Below, piece by piece: positions 9,207 through 19,041 of a stretch of DNA of 64,000 nucleotides. The stretch is from Staphylococcus sp. KG4-3 (lineage in GTDB: Bacteria > Bacillota > Bacilli > Staphylococcales > Staphylococcaceae). Both the position numbers and the translations under genes were made by a program. How positions within the stretch are numbered: position 1 is the first letter of the stretch; each line of letters begins with the position of its first letter. The stretch is from the NCBI RefSeq assembly GCF_033597815.2, contig NZ_CP166245.1, positions 1,178,001 to 1,242,000 on the forward strand. Direction: 5' to 3'. The notes beneath the pieces were generated by a model. That model worked only from the letters and a program-made list of their open reading frames with translations, was not told the DNA's origin and made no database searches.

Positions 9207-10300
9207 ATGATAACTACAGAAAAGAAAAAAAGAATAAGTTTCTTCCCGATTTTGAAAAGCAATCAATTTATTCACTGAGATACGATGAGATGCAAGAATG
9301 GTTAGTTAGTAATGGCCAACAAAAATTCAGAGCAAAACAGATTTTTGAATGGTTATATGAAAAACGTATAAATAGTATTGATGAAATGTCAAATTTATCA
9401 AAAGAGTTACGTGAAGTTTTAAAGAATAGTTTTACTATGACTACAATGACTACAGTAGTCAAACAAGAAAGTAAAGATGGTACAATCAAGTTTCTTTTCG
9501 AACTACAAGATGGTTACACGATTGAAACGGTATTGATGAGGCATGAATATGGTAATTCAGTATGTGTAACTACACAAGTTGGTTGTCGTATTGGTTGTAC
9601 GTTCTGTGCTTCTACATTAGGTGGCTTAAAGCGCAACTTAGAAGCGGGGGAAATCGTTTCACAAGTATTGACAGTACAAAAGGCATTAGACGAAACAGAA
9701 GAACGTGTATCTCAAATTGTAATTATGGGTATCGGCGAACCATTTGAAAATTATGATGAAATGATGGATTTCTTGAAAATTGTTAATGACGATAATGGTT
9801 TAAATATTGGTGCACGTCATATTACAGTTTCTACATCAGGTATTATTCCACGAATTTATGATTTTGCTGATGAAGATATTCAAATTAACTTTGCAGTTAG
9901 CTTGCATGGTGCAAACGATGAAGTTCGTTCACGATTGATGCCAATTAATAGAGCTTATAACGTTGAAAAATTAATGGAAGCAATTAATTATTATCAAGAG
10001 AAAACAAATAGACGTATTACCTTTGAGTATGGTTTATTTGGTGGCGTGAATGACCAAGTAGAACATGCTAGAGAACTTGCGCATTTAATACAGAAATTAA
10101 ATTGCCATGTTAATCTAATTCCAGTAAACCACGTACCGGAAAGAAATTATGTTAAGACTCCAAAAGAAGATATCTTTAAGTTCGAAAAAGAGTTAAAACG
10201 ATTAGGTATCAACGCAACAATTAGACGTGAACAAGGTGCAGATATCGATGCTGCATGTGGACAACTAAGAGCTAAGGAACGAAAAGTAGAAACGAGGTAG
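9207..10300 (+). CDS. rlmN: Dual 23S rRNA/tRNA m2A methyltransferase RlmN, apparent N-terminal frameshift
   Basis: Radical-SAM enzyme methylating A2503 of 23S rRNA and A37 of some tRNAs. Counting from the Met codon at 9290, the cluster cysteines are C99, C103 and C106 in GCRIGCTFC, and the mechanistic cysteines are C92 and C323 (AACGQLRA). The expected start is ATG 9207, which reads MITTEKKK. That frame is lost at an A7 tract (9225-9231) and stops at a TGA at 9276-9278. One extra A would join it to [20 protein letters not shown] and give the usual ~364-residue protein. As written, only the in-frame ATG at 9290 remains, without a convincing ribosome site, giving 336 residues that lack the first ~28. 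The cause may be sequencing error, a real mutation or transcript slippage. Confidence 0.85.
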
Positions 10301-10304
10301 AGAC

Positions 10305-11048
10305 ATGCTAAATGCACAATTTTTTACTGACACAGGACAATATCGTGATAAAAACGAAGATGCTGGTGGCGTTTTTTACAATCGTACAGAACAACAATTA
10401 TTAGTACTTTGTGATGGCATGGGTGGTCATTTAGCGGGTGAAGTAGCTAGCCAGTTTGTAACAAAAGAGTTACAGCAAAGATTTGAAGAAGAAAATTTAA
10501 TAGAGGCAAATCAAGCTGAAACTTGGTTGAAGACAACCTTAAAAGCTATTAACCGTGAACTTTATGACAAATCAGTAGAAAACCCAGAATATCAAGGTAT
10601 GGGTACAACTTGTGTTTGTGCTTTAGTATTTGATAACTATGTGGTCGTTGCAAATATTGGAGATTCACGGGCCTATTTAGTAAATAGTAGGGAGATTGAG
10701 CAAATTACAAATGATCATTCTTTTGTAAATCACCTTGTTATGATTGGACAAATCACTGCTGAAGAAGCTTATACGCATCCCCAACGTAATATCATTACAA
10801 AAGTAATGGGTACAGATAGATTGGTGACACCGGATATTTTTGTAAAAAAGACAAAGTTTTATGACTATCTCATGTTGAACTCTGATGGTTTAACAGATTT
10901 CGTGCGTAATCATAAAATTCAAGAAGCATTGCTACAAGACAACGAATTAGAAACACAAGGTCAATATTTGATTGAACTTGCATTAACAGAAGGTACGAAT
11001 GATAATGTAAGTTTAGTGTTGGCTGAGGTTGAAGGTGATAAGGTATGA
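10305..11048 (+). CDS. stp: PP2C-type Ser/Thr phosphatase Stp
   Basis: 247 residues. Metal-binding PP2C motifs are all visible: DKNEDAG near the N terminus, LCDGMGGHLAGE, GDSRAYL, NSDGLTDFV and GTNDNVSLV. Family knowledge: it dephosphorylates targets of the partner kinase PknB/Stk1 in the cytoplasm and counteracts its control of cell wall and virulence. The stop overlaps the kinase start (11045), so kinase and phosphatase are made together. Confidence 0.96.
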   Translation: MLNAQFFTDTGQYRDKNEDAGGVFYNRTEQQLLVLCDGMGGHLAGEVASQFVTKELQQRFEEENLIEANQAETWLKTTLKAINRELYDKSVENPEYQGMGTTCVCALVFDNYVVVANIGDSRAYLVNSREIEQITNDHSFVNHLVMIGQITAEEAYTHPQRNIITKVMGTDRLVTPDIFVKKTKFYDYLMLNSDGLTDFVRNHKIQEALLQDNELETQGQYLIELALTEGTNDNVSLVLAEVEGDKV

Positions 11049-13093
11049 TAGGCAAAATAATTAATGAACGTTACAAAATTACTAAAAAGCTTGGTGGCGG
11101 TGGAATGAGTAGAGTCTATCTTGCTGAAGACTCGATTCTGAAACGAAGTGTCGCAATTAAAGCTATTAGAATTCCAGCAGGCGAAAAAGAAGAAGCAATC
11201 AAAAGATTTGAGCGAGAAGTACATAATTTAACGCAATTATCCCATGATAATATAGTTAACGTTTTTGATGTTACAGAAGATGATGAAAATTTCTATTTAG
11301 TTATGGAATATATTGAAGGTTTAACATTATCTGAATACATTCAAAAGAATCAGCCGCTAGATGTGGATACAATATTAAATTTTATAAATCAAATCATCAA
11401 TGGTATTAAACACGCTCACGATACAAAAATTGTGCATAGAGATATTAAACCACAAAATATTTTGGTGGATAAAAATCAAACATTAAAAATATTGGATTTT
11501 GGTATAGCTAAAGCATTAAGTGAAACAACAATGACAGAAACAAATCATGTATTGGGTACTGTCCAATATCTGTCTCCAGAACAAGCACGTGGAGATATTA
11601 CAGATAATGGCACAGATATCTATTCAATGGGTGTTGTATTATATGAAATGCTTATTGGTAAACCGCCATTTTCTGGAGAAACAGCTGTCAGTATTGCAAT
11701 AAAGCATATTCAAGATCCTATGCCAAATGTAACTGATGAACGTTCAGATATACGTCAAGCTTTGAGCAATGTTGTACTAAAAGCAACTGAAAAAGACAAG
11801 ATGGAGCGTTACCAATCAGTAAGAGAAATGCAAAATGATTTAGAAACTGTTATGTCAGATGAACGTGCATCAGAAGAGCGATATCAATCTTCTATCACTA
11901 ATACTAAAACAGTACCGATAAATAAATCAGAAATTGCAAACCAGACACGTGAGGAAGACAAAGGTAAAAGTATTAGTGAGACAATGCAAATTCCTATTGT
12001 CAATCAACAACAATTTCAATCCAGTGAAGAACATATCTATGCAGTTCCTAGAAAGAAACGTTCTAAGAAAAAGAAATTTTTATATACTTTAATTATTGTT
12101 TTATTATTATTTGGTCTATTTGGCTTTATGGCTATGGGGATGTTTGGTAATAAATATTTAGAAGCACCAGACTTAACTGGAAAAACTGAAAAAGAAGCTG
12201 ACCATATTTTAAAAGAAAATAAATTACAAATGGGTAAAACTACTCGAGAGTATAGTGATAAATATCCTGAAAATAAAATAATAAAAACGAACCCTGAAAA
12301 AGGCGAACGACTAGAACAAAACAGTAAAGTTGATATTGTGATGTCTAAAGGGCCACAATTAGCTGAAATGCCAAGTTTATATGGTATGTCAAAATCTGAA
12401 GCAATCAACAAACTAGAAGATTTAGGTATAAAAGATACCAAAGTTAAACAGTCTTATAGCAAACAAAATGTAGCTAAAGGTTTAATTGAATCACAAAACA
12501 TTTCACCTGGTGATAAAGTAAAAGTGAATAATAGTAATATTGAATTAATTGAGTCACTAGGCATCAAACAAGTTTATGTTGATGATTATGAAAATAAATC
12601 TTTTAAAACTGCTAAAGAAGAGCTAGAATCTAAAGGATTTAAGGTAGAAGTTTCAGAAGAAAAAAATGATGATAAAGTTAAAAAAGATGATGTTATTAGC
12701 CAGTCACCAAAAGGTGAGGAAGTAGATGAAGGTTCTACGATATCATTTGTCGTGTCTAAAGGTAAGGAAGAGTCTAAAGACGAATCTAAGGATGACGCTA
12801 AGGACAAAGATGACAAAGATAAAGACGATTCTAAAGATGATGAAGCTGCAACGAAAGAGTATACTGAAACATACCAAGTGCAATATACTGGTGATGATGA
12901 TGAAAGTCAAGAAGTGAAAGTATATATTAGAGATAAAGATGACCAAGGGTCATCAGCAGCACAGACATATAATATTAAGGAAAACAAGACTATTAAAATA
13001 CCAATGACAATTGAAAAAGGTAAGACGGCTGGTTTTACTGTTCGTGTTGATGATAAGGTTGTTGCTGATAAAGACATACCTTATGACTTTTAG
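11045..13093 (+). CDS. pknB: PASTA-domain Ser/Thr kinase PknB (Stk1)
   Basis: 682 residues. The kinase domain has a glycine loop (LGGGGMSRVYLAED, 16-29), catalytic K39, HRD with D132, and DFG with D151. A juxtamembrane linker (about 270-344) leads to one transmembrane helix (345-367). Three PASTA domains follow (about 372-436, 438-504, 508-573), then a Lys/Asp-rich low-complexity linker (574-604) and a C-terminal beta-rich domain. Family knowledge: the PASTA part senses muropeptides or lipid II outside and the kinase controls wall synthesis and division. The stop codon TAG (13091-13093) lies at the foot of the first hairpin of the downstream repeat array. Confidence 0.96.
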   Translation: MIGKIINERYKITKKLGGGGMSRVYLAEDSILKRSVAIKAIRIPAGEKEEAIKRFEREVHNLTQLSHDNIVNVFDVTEDDENFYLVMEYIEGLTLSEYIQKNQPLDVDTILNFINQIINGIKHAHDTKIVHRDIKPQNILVDKNQTLKILDFGIAKALSETTMTETNHVLGTVQYLSPEQARGDITDNGTDIYSMGVVLYEMLIGKPPFSGETAVSIAIKHIQDPMPNVTDERSDIRQALSNVVLKATEKDKMERYQSVREMQNDLETVMSDERASEERYQSSITNTKTVPINKSEIANQTREEDKGKSISETMQIPIVNQQQFQSSEEHIYAVPRKKRSKKKKFLYTLIIVLLLFGLFGFMAMGMFGNKYLEAPDLTGKTEKEADHILKENKLQMGKTTREYSDKYPENKIIKTNPEKGERLEQNSKVDIVMSKGPQLAEMPSLYGMSKSEAINKLEDLGIKDTKVKQSYSKQNVAKGLIESQNISPGDKVKVNNSNIELIESLGIKQVYVDDYENKSFKTAKEELESKGFKVEVSEEKNDDKVKKDDVISQSPKGEEVDEGSTISFVVSKGKEESKDESKDDAKDKDDKDKDDSKDDEAATKEYTETYQVQYTGDDDESQEVKVYIRDKDDQGSSAAQTYNIKENKTIKIPMTIEKGKTAGFTVRVDDKVVADKDIPYDF

Positions 13094-13127
13094 CGACACT
13101 TAACGAGAAAACGAGTTTAGTGTCGCT
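13092..13127 (+). terminator. Hairpin at pknB stop, first half of repeat array
   Basis: AGCGACACT (13092-13100) pairs with AGTGTCGCT (13119-13127) around an ACGAGAAAACGAG loop. No T run follows, so termination here is uncertain. The same right arm recurs in every repeat unit and ends the array, suggesting this hairpin was the ancestral single element. Confidence 0.5.
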
Positions 13128-13717
13128 TATGCAAGAGCAAAGATCTTGCGAACCAAACGTAACGAGAAAACGAGTTTAGTGTCGCTTATGCAAGATCAAA
13201 GATCTTGCGAACCAAACATGACGAGAAAACGAGTATAGTGTCGCTTATGCAAGATCAAAGATCTTGCGAACCAAACATGACGAGAAAACGAGTTTAGTGT
13301 CGCTTATGCAAGATCAAAGATCTTGCGAACCAAACATGACGAGAAAACGAGTATAGTGTCGCTTATGCAAGATCAAAGATCTTGCGAACCAAACATGACG
13401 AGAAAACGAGTATAGTGTCGCTTATGCAAGATCAAAGATCTTGCGAACCAAACTTAACGAGAAAACGAGTTTAGTGTCGCTTATGCAAGAGCAAAAATCT
13501 TGCGAACCAAACATGACGAGAAAACGAGTTTAGTGTCGCTTATGCAAGAGCAAAGATCTTGCGAACCAAACATGACGAGAAAACGAGTATAGTGTCGCTT
13601 ATGCAAGAGCAAAGACCTAGCGAACCAAACGTGAGGAGAAAACGAGTTTAGTGTCGCTTATGCAAGATCAAAGATCTTGCGAACCAAACATGACGAGAAG
13701 ACGAGTTTAGTGTCGCT
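13102..13717. repeat. Array of ten 59-bp tandem repeats plus a partial eleventh
   Basis: Units start at 13102, 13161, 13220, 13279, 13338, 13397, 13456, 13515, 13574 and 13633, with a partial unit at 13692; the period is exactly 59 bp. Units differ by only a few bases: TTTAG or TATAG at offset 15-19, GCAAGATC or GCAAGAGC at offset 30-37, and ACGT/ACAT/ACTT at the end; unit 9 is the most diverged. Most units hold a near-perfect hairpin GCAAGATC-AAA-GATCTTGC. 59 is not a multiple of three and no frame stays open, so it is non-coding. There are no unique spacers, so it is not CRISPR. It resembles the intergenic VNTR loci of staphylococci in layout. Confidence 0.97.
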
Positions 13718-13727
13718 AACAAATTTA

Positions 13728-13768
13728 ACGCCAATGTAATCATTTAATTGACTACATTGGTGTTTTGT
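13728..13768 (+). terminator. Terminator after repeat array
   Basis: ACGCCAATGTA pairs (with wobble) with TACATTGGTGT and is followed by TTTT. It would separate the pknB transcript and repeat array from rsgA. The bases from here to 13927 contain only an AT-rich promoter-like stretch. Confidence 0.75.
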
Positions 13769-13927
13769 ATATCAATTAAAGTGAATTATGGAGATGGTAT
13801 AAGCCTTTAAAGTAAATTTTTATACTAATCACTAATTTTTTATTCAAAATAAACTTAAATCATATTTAATTTAAAAAGGCTTTGCTATAATGTAAAGAGT
13901 AAAAGTAATTATAAGAGAGGTGCCTAA

Positions 13928-14803
13928 GTGAAGACAGGACGCATCATAAAATCAATTAGTGGCGTATATCGTGTAGATGTAGATGGCGAAATGTATGACA
14001 CCAAGCCGCGAGGGCTATTTAGAAAAAATAAATTTTCTCCCATCGTCGGCGATGTAGTGGATTTTGAAGTTGAAAATGTAACAGAGGGTTATATTCAACA
14101 TGTGCATGAAAGAAAAAATGAAATTAAAAGACCACCTGTAAGTAATGTTGATCATCTTATTTTAGTAATGAGTGCAGTAGAACCAGATTTTTCTACACAA
14201 TTACTAGATCGTTTTTTAGTTATCGCACACTCATATCACATGCGTCCACGCATACTTATAACTAAAAAAGATTTAACTTCAATTGAAATGCAACAAAAGG
14301 TAACAAAGATATTAAACATATACGAAGACATGGGTTATAAGACTCAATTCATTAGTATCAACGATGAAATCGAAAATATTTTTGCACAATGGGGGGATGG
14401 ATTAGCTGTATTAAGCGGTCAATCTGGTGTTGGAAAATCTACGTTGTTGAACAAATATTTTCCTGATTTAGATATTGAGACACAGCATATTTCAAAAGCA
14501 CTTAATCGCGGCCGTCATACTACTAGACATGTAGAACTTTTTGAAAGAACACATGGATATATTGCAGATACACCAGGGTTTAGTGCATTAGATTTTGACC
14601 ATATTCAAAAAGACGAACTGAAAAATTATTTTATGGAAATTCATGAGTATGGTGAGTCATGTAAATTCAGAGATTGTAATCATATTAATGAACCTAAGTG
14701 TAATGTCAAATTTAAAGTAGAACAAGGCGATATTACTCAATTTAGATATGATCATTATGTTCAACTATTTAATGAGATTGCAAATAGAAAGGAAAGATAT
14801 TAA
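13928..14803 (+). CDS. rsgA: Ribosome small-subunit GTPase RsgA
   Basis: 291 residues from a GTG start with AGAGG 7 bases upstream. An N-terminal OB fold is followed by a circularly permuted GTPase in G4-G1-G3 order: TKKD (112-115), GQSGVGKS (164-171), DTPG (214-217). A C-terminal zinc site follows: C245, C250, H252, C258. Family knowledge: a late 30S maturation factor. It abuts rpe with no gap. Confidence 0.96.
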   Translation: MKTGRIIKSISGVYRVDVDGEMYDTKPRGLFRKNKFSPIVGDVVDFEVENVTEGYIQHVHERKNEIKRPPVSNVDHLILVMSAVEPDFSTQLLDRFLVIAHSYHMRPRILITKKDLTSIEMQQKVTKILNIYEDMGYKTQFISINDEIENIFAQWGDGLAVLSGQSGVGKSTLLNKYFPDLDIETQHISKALNRGRHTTRHVELFERTHGYIADTPGFSALDFDHIQKDELKNYFMEIHEYGESCKFRDCNHINEPKCNVKFKVEQGDITQFRYDHYVQLFNEIANRKERY

Positions 14804-15448
14804 TTGGCAAAACTTTATCCATCTTTATTATCAGCAGATTTTTTAAATTTACAACAGGAATTAAAGGCTTTAGAGGAAGCTGGAGTAGATGGTGTACATT
14901 TTGATGTTATGGATGGTCAATTTGTGCCCAATATTTCAATTGGTATTCCAATTTTAGATGCAGTTAGAGCGGGAACAGATTTACCTATTGATGTACATTT
15001 AATGATTGAAGAACCAGAAAAGTATGTAGAACTTTTTGCGGCACATGGAGCAGACATGATTTCAGTTCATGTAGAGGCTACACCACATATTCATCGCGTG
15101 ATAGAACAAATTAAGAACGCAAATGTAAAGGCTGGTGTGGTGATAAACCCAGGAACACCAGTAGATGCAATTCTACCTATTATAAAAGTGATAGATTATG
15201 TATTAGTGATGACTGTGAATCCTGGTTTTGGGGGACAATCATTTATTGTAGATACAGTTGATAAACTAGATCAGCTATCTGAAGTTAAACAAAGGTTGAA
15301 TTTAGATTTTAATATAGAAGTTGATGGTGGTATTAATGATAAGACAGTCCGAACCGTGATTGAGCATGGCGCAAATATGTTAGTTGCTGGGTCATACTTC
15401 TTCAAACAAAATGATTATAAGTCAGTTACTAAAACATTGAAAGGTTGA
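14804..15448 (+). CDS. rpe: Ribulose-phosphate 3-epimerase
   Basis: 214 residues, a TIM barrel that interconverts ribulose-5-P and xylulose-5-P in the pentose phosphate pathway. Metal ligands are visible as H32 and D34 (HFDVMDGQ), H65 (DVHLM) and D174 (VDGG). It uses a TTG start immediately after the rsgA stop, with AAGGA inside the rsgA end, so translation is coupled. Confidence 0.95.
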   Translation: MAKLYPSLLSADFLNLQQELKALEEAGVDGVHFDVMDGQFVPNISIGIPILDAVRAGTDLPIDVHLMIEEPEKYVELFAAHGADMISVHVEATPHIHRVIEQIKNANVKAGVVINPGTPVDAILPIIKVIDYVLVMTVNPGFGGQSFIVDTVDKLDQLSEVKQRLNLDFNIEVDGGINDKTVRTVIEHGANMLVAGSYFFKQNDYKSVTKTLKG

Positions 15449-15453
15449 CGTTA

Positions 15454-16089
15454 ATGAAAGCCAATTTATTATGTGGTAATCGAAATTTACCTAAAGATAT
15501 ACTGGTTGATAGTGCTGATGCCGATTGGATTGGCATAGATAGAGGTACATTAATTTTGTTGGAATCCGGTATCACACCGCAATTTGCAGTTGGTGATTTT
15601 GATTCAATTACACAAGAAGAAAAATCATTTATAGAGCAACAAATTGAAATAAATCCCTATAATTCAGAAAAAGATGATACAGATTTAGCATTGGGGATAG
15701 ATCAAGCGGTACAGAGTGGGTATAAGGAAATACACGTGTTTGGTGCTACAGGTGGTAGATTAGATCATTTTTTGGGAGCTTTACAAATCTTGGAGAAACC
15801 CGAATATGTAGAAAATGGTATAGTTATAAAATTGATTGATCAATCAAATGAAGTTCAACTTTTAAAACGGGGATTATTTCATATTGAAGTGAATGACTTT
15901 TACCCATATATTTCATTTATTCCTGTTTCGTATCCAACAATCATCACATTAAAGTATTTTAAATATAACCTTTATAAAGAGACGCTTAAACAGGGATCAA
16001 CGTTAACTATTTCTAATGAGATTGAATCCTCACACGGAGAAGTTGAGTTGATTAAAGGGAACGTATTAATGATACGGAGTAGAGATTAA
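15454..16089 (+). CDS. thiN: Thiamine pyrophosphokinase
   Basis: 211 residues from ATG 15454 (GAAAGG at 15439-15444, spacing 9); an in-frame TTG at 15445 is too close to the ribosome site. Motifs for thiamine and ATP binding are GDFDSI, EKDDTDLALG and GATGGRLDH. It converts thiamine to TPP with ATP. It closes the rsgA-rpe-thiN run. No TPP riboswitch precedes it; the riboswitch in this window controls a different operon at 38.7 kb. Confidence 0.94.
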   Translation: MKANLLCGNRNLPKDILVDSADADWIGIDRGTLILLESGITPQFAVGDFDSITQEEKSFIEQQIEINPYNSEKDDTDLALGIDQAVQSGYKEIHVFGATGGRLDHFLGALQILEKPEYVENGIVIKLIDQSNEVQLLKRGLFHIEVNDFYPYISFIPVSYPTIITLKYFKYNLYKETLKQGSTLTISNEIESSHGEVELIKGNVLMIRSRD

Positions 16090-16130
16090 TATCAATCGTC
16101 ATGAGTTAAAAAAATTGTTCAAAAATAAAA

Positions 16131-16163
16131 AAAACCAATCCTCCACATAAGGATTGGTTTTTT
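16131..16163. terminator. Bidirectional terminator between thiN and rpmB
   Basis: AAAACCAATCCT pairs with AGGATTGGTTTT, with A runs on the left and T runs on the right, so it can end both the plus-strand thiN and the minus-strand rpmB transcripts. Confidence 0.92.
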
Positions 16164-16178
16164 CGTGCATTATATTTA

Positions 16179-16367
16179 TTAAACTCTAGTTACTTTACCA
16201 GATTTTAAAGCACGTGCAGAAACCCAAACTTTTTTAGGTTTTCCGTCTACAAGAATTCTAACTTTTTGAAGGTTAGCATTCCATCTTCTTTTAGAAGAAT
16301 TTAAAGCGTGTGAACGATTGTTTCCAGTTGAAGCTTTACGACCTGTTACGAAACATTGTTTGCCCAT
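16179..16367 (-). CDS. rpmB: 50S ribosomal protein L28
   Basis: 62 residues, normal length, beginning [16 protein letters not shown] with the family's basic middle ([15 protein letters not shown]). It is a stand-alone minus-strand gene divergent from the asp23-like gene. AGGAGGT lies just upstream of the ATG. The 250-base divergent spacer is AT-rich, with no structure I can name. Confidence 0.97.
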   Translation of the reverse strand: MGKQCFVTGRKASTGNNRSHALNSSKRRWNANLQKVRILVDGKPKKVWVSARALKSGKVTRV

Positions 16368-16615
16368 GAAAGTACCTCCTTTAATAAATATAAATACACG
16401 TATCTACTACATACCTGAATAATGTACCATAAATAGAAAAATATAGCAATATAATGAGAAATTTTTCTGATTTATATGACTTCTCCTTTTGTTAAAACTA
16501 AATTATGATATAATTGTAAACTGTGGATAAATATAGTATTTTATTATTAAACTCATCTTAAATAATTGTTTATTTACAGTTAGTTTCAGAACCATAAACT
16601 TTAGGAGGCAATTTT

Positions 16616-16987
16616 ATGACGTTAGAAATCACAAATGATTATGGTAGCATAGATATTTCAAACGAAGTAATAGCATCAGTGGTGGGCAGTAAAGCAGTAG
16701 AATGTTATGGAATTGTAGGCATGGCTTCTAGACAACAAGTAAGAGACGGTATTGCCGAAATATTAGGGCATGAAAATTATTCTAAAGGCATTGTTGTAAG
16801 AGAAGACAATGGAGTGATTGATGTTGATATGTATACAATTGTTAGCTTCGGGACAAAAATATCAGAAGTTGCAAGTAATGTGCAATCAACTGTGAAATAT
16901 ACATTAGAACAAACATTAAAAGTAAAAGTAAACTCAATAAATATATTTGTACAAGGTGTGCGCGTCAATAATGGCACGAAGAACTAG
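16616..16987 (+). CDS. Asp23/Gls24 family protein (YloU-like)
   Basis: 123 residues, the usual length of the short Asp23/Gls24 proteins. Features: an alternating beta N terminus ([17 protein letters not shown]), then [16 protein letters not shown], and a C-terminal [19 protein letters not shown] lies 8 bases before the ATG. It is 14 bases from fakA, the normal Firmicutes pairing. The role is poorly defined; relatives are envelope-stress or membrane-associated proteins. Confidence 0.9.
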   Translation: MTLEITNDYGSIDISNEVIASVVGSKAVECYGIVGMASRQQVRDGIAEILGHENYSKGIVVREDNGVIDVDMYTIVSFGTKISEVASNVQSTVKYTLEQTLKVKVNSINIFVQGVRVNNGTKN

Positions 16988-17001
16988 GAGGACATTACGC
17001 A

Positions 17002-18660
17002 ATGGTTAGCAAAATAAATGGTAAATTATTTGCCGAAATGATTATACAAGGGGCACAAAATTTATCAAATCATGCAGATTTAGTCGATTCATTAAATGTA
17101 TACCCAGTACCTGATGGAGATACAGGAACTAATATGAACTTGACTATGACATCTGGTAGAGAAGCAGTAGAAGAGAATTTATCACAACATATAGGTGAGC
17201 TAGGTAAAACATATTCTAAAGGTTTATTGATGGGCGCAAGAGGTAACTCTGGTGTAATACTTTCTCAACTATTTAGAGGTTTTAGTAAAAATTTAGAAGA
17301 CAATGACGAAATCAATGCCCAACAATTTGCTGAAAGCTTTAAAGCTGGTGTAGATACAGCATATAAAGCAATTATGAAACCAGTAGAAGGTACAATCTTA
17401 ACAGTAGCTAGAGATGCAGGAGATGCTGCAATGCGTAAAGCTAAAGAAACTGAAGATTGTATTGAGTTGATGACTTATATTTTAGAGCAAGCAGAAATCT
17501 CACTTGAAAACACACCCAATTTATTACCAGTTTTAAAAGAAGTAGGAGTTGTTGATAGTGGTGGTAAAGGTTTAGTAGTGGTTTACGAAGGCTTCCTAAA
17601 AGCGTTAAAAGGAGAAAAAGTATCCGCACAATCATCAAAATTAGATAAAGATTCATTGGTAAGTGAAGCACATGATTTTCATGGTGTAATTAATACCGAA
17701 GACATTGAATATGGTTATTGTACCGAAATGATGGTTCGTTTTGGTAAAAATAAAAAAACTTTCGATGAACAAGAATTTAGAGAAGATATGGGCGCATTTG
17801 GTGATTCTTTATTAGTGATTAATGATGAAGAAATAGTTAAAGTACACGTACATACTGAAAAGCCAGGTGATGTATTTAATTTTGGTCAACAATATGGTGA
17901 ATTAATTAAATTAAAAGTAGAAAATATGCGTGAACAACACAGAGAAGTTGTGAAAAAAGAGCAAAACAATCAACCTGTACCTCAAAGTGATGAAAATGAA
18001 ACTGTCGAAACTGCTGTAATTGCTATATCAATGGGTAATGGTGTCTCTGAGTTATTTAAATCAATGGGCGCAACACATATGATTAGTGGTGGCCAAACTA
18101 TGAACCCATCGACGGAAGACATAGTGAAAATGATTGAACAATCACAATGTAAACGTGCAATTATTTTACCAAACAATAAAAATATCCTTATGGCTAGTGA
18201 ACAAGCAGCTGATATTGTTGAAGCAGAAGCTATTGTTATCCCAACAAAATCTATTCCTCAAGGTATTGCTGCATTATTTAACTATGATACGTCTGATTCA
18301 CTTGTTGATAATAAATCTCGTATGATTGAATCATTAGAAGCAGTTAATTCTGGTTCAGTTACTTATGCTGTTAGAGATACTAAAATAGATGGTGTTGAAA
18401 TTAAAAAAGGCGCATTTATGGGCTTAGTAGAAGATAAAATTGTTACTAGTGAAGACAATGAGTTTGATACAGTTAAGAGTTTGCTTTCGCAAATGATTGA
18501 AGAAGATAGTGAAATCATAACTATGATTGTTGGGGAAGATGCAAATGAGACTGTTACTGCCGAAGTAGAAGCATGGGTAGAAGAAACTTATCCAGATATT
18601 GAGCTAGATCAACATGATGGTCATCAACCTGTATATCAATATTTATTTTCAGTAGAATGA
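17002..18660 (+). CDS. fakA: Fatty acid kinase, ATP-binding subunit FakA
   Basis: 552 residues (S. aureus FakA is about the same). An N-terminal DAK2/DhaL-type ATP-binding domain has [14 protein letters not shown] and [13 protein letters not shown] middle domain is followed by a DegV/EDD-like C-terminal region ([15 protein letters not shown] onward). Family knowledge: with a FakB lipid carrier it phosphorylates exogenous fatty acids for entry into phospholipid synthesis. Start ATG 17002, with AGGAGG 11 bases upstream. Confidence 0.94.
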   Translation: MVSKINGKLFAEMIIQGAQNLSNHADLVDSLNVYPVPDGDTGTNMNLTMTSGREAVEENLSQHIGELGKTYSKGLLMGARGNSGVILSQLFRGFSKNLEDNDEINAQQFAESFKAGVDTAYKAIMKPVEGTILTVARDAGDAAMRKAKETEDCIELMTYILEQAEISLENTPNLLPVLKEVGVVDSGGKGLVVVYEGFLKALKGEKVSAQSSKLDKDSLVSEAHDFHGVINTEDIEYGYCTEMMVRFGKNKKTFDEQEFREDMGAFGDSLLVINDEEIVKVHVHTEKPGDVFNFGQQYGELIKLKVENMREQHREVVKKEQNNQPVPQSDENETVETAVIAISMGNGVSELFKSMGATHMISGGQTMNPSTEDIVKMIEQSQCKRAIILPNNKNILMASEQAADIVEAEAIVIPTKSIPQGIAALFNYDTSDSLVDNKSRMIESLEAVNSGSVTYAVRDTKIDGVEIKKGAFMGLVEDKIVTSEDNEFDTVKSLLSQMIEEDSEIITMIVGEDANETVTAEVEAWVEETYPDIELDQHDGHQPVYQYLFSVE

Positions 18661-18800
18661 TTGCTGGATAATCATCGATTTAAACGCATTGATATATATG
18701 TGATTGAAATTTAAGTATCGTTTTAAATTGGTTATGTTGTCAAACAATTGTTTGAATACAGTTTCTACTATAGAATGTTTATTAAATATTCTGATGTTAT

Positions 18801-18856
18801 GAGAGCGAGAATAAGAAATCGAATTTAGTTTTGATTTCTATCTTGCTCTCGTTTTT
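18801..18856 (+). terminator. Long terminator hairpin after fakA
   Basis: GAGAGCGAGA then AGAAATC pair with GATTTCT then TCTTGCTCTC, followed by GTTTTT. This sits in the 381-base gap 18661-19041, which otherwise holds AT-rich sequence and presumably the sdaAB promoter (a TATAAT at 18969-18974). Confidence 0.9.
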
Positions 18857-19041
18857 ATGTAGTAATTTAGTATAATTGTGCAAATTTATATGAATTGCGG
18901 TCAATTATATTTTAAATTAAAAAAGAACAATGCAACCAGTTTTGGTTTATAATGTTTAATGAACTTGTTATAATGAACTAGATGTTTGAGAATGTAAGCG
19001 CAACACTTTAGAAACATTAAAAACAAGAGTGGGGTATAATT

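Noticed and set aside
12037..12441. Minus-strand ORF of 134 codons inside pknB
   Set aside because: Shadow of the pknB coding strand: no ribosome site, no recognisable domain, complementary to a membrane helix and PASTA region. Other antisense ORFs (for example 19776-20186, 49825-50346, 59290-59907, 62891-63349) were dropped for the same reason.
13102..13717. Repeat array as a CRISPR locus
   Set aside because: Units are contiguous 59-bp repeats with no unique spacers, and no cas gene is present nearby.
15454..16089. thiN as part of the TPP-riboswitch regulon in this window
   Set aside because: The riboswitch is more than 22 kb away on the other strand; no aptamer motifs precede thiN or its operon.
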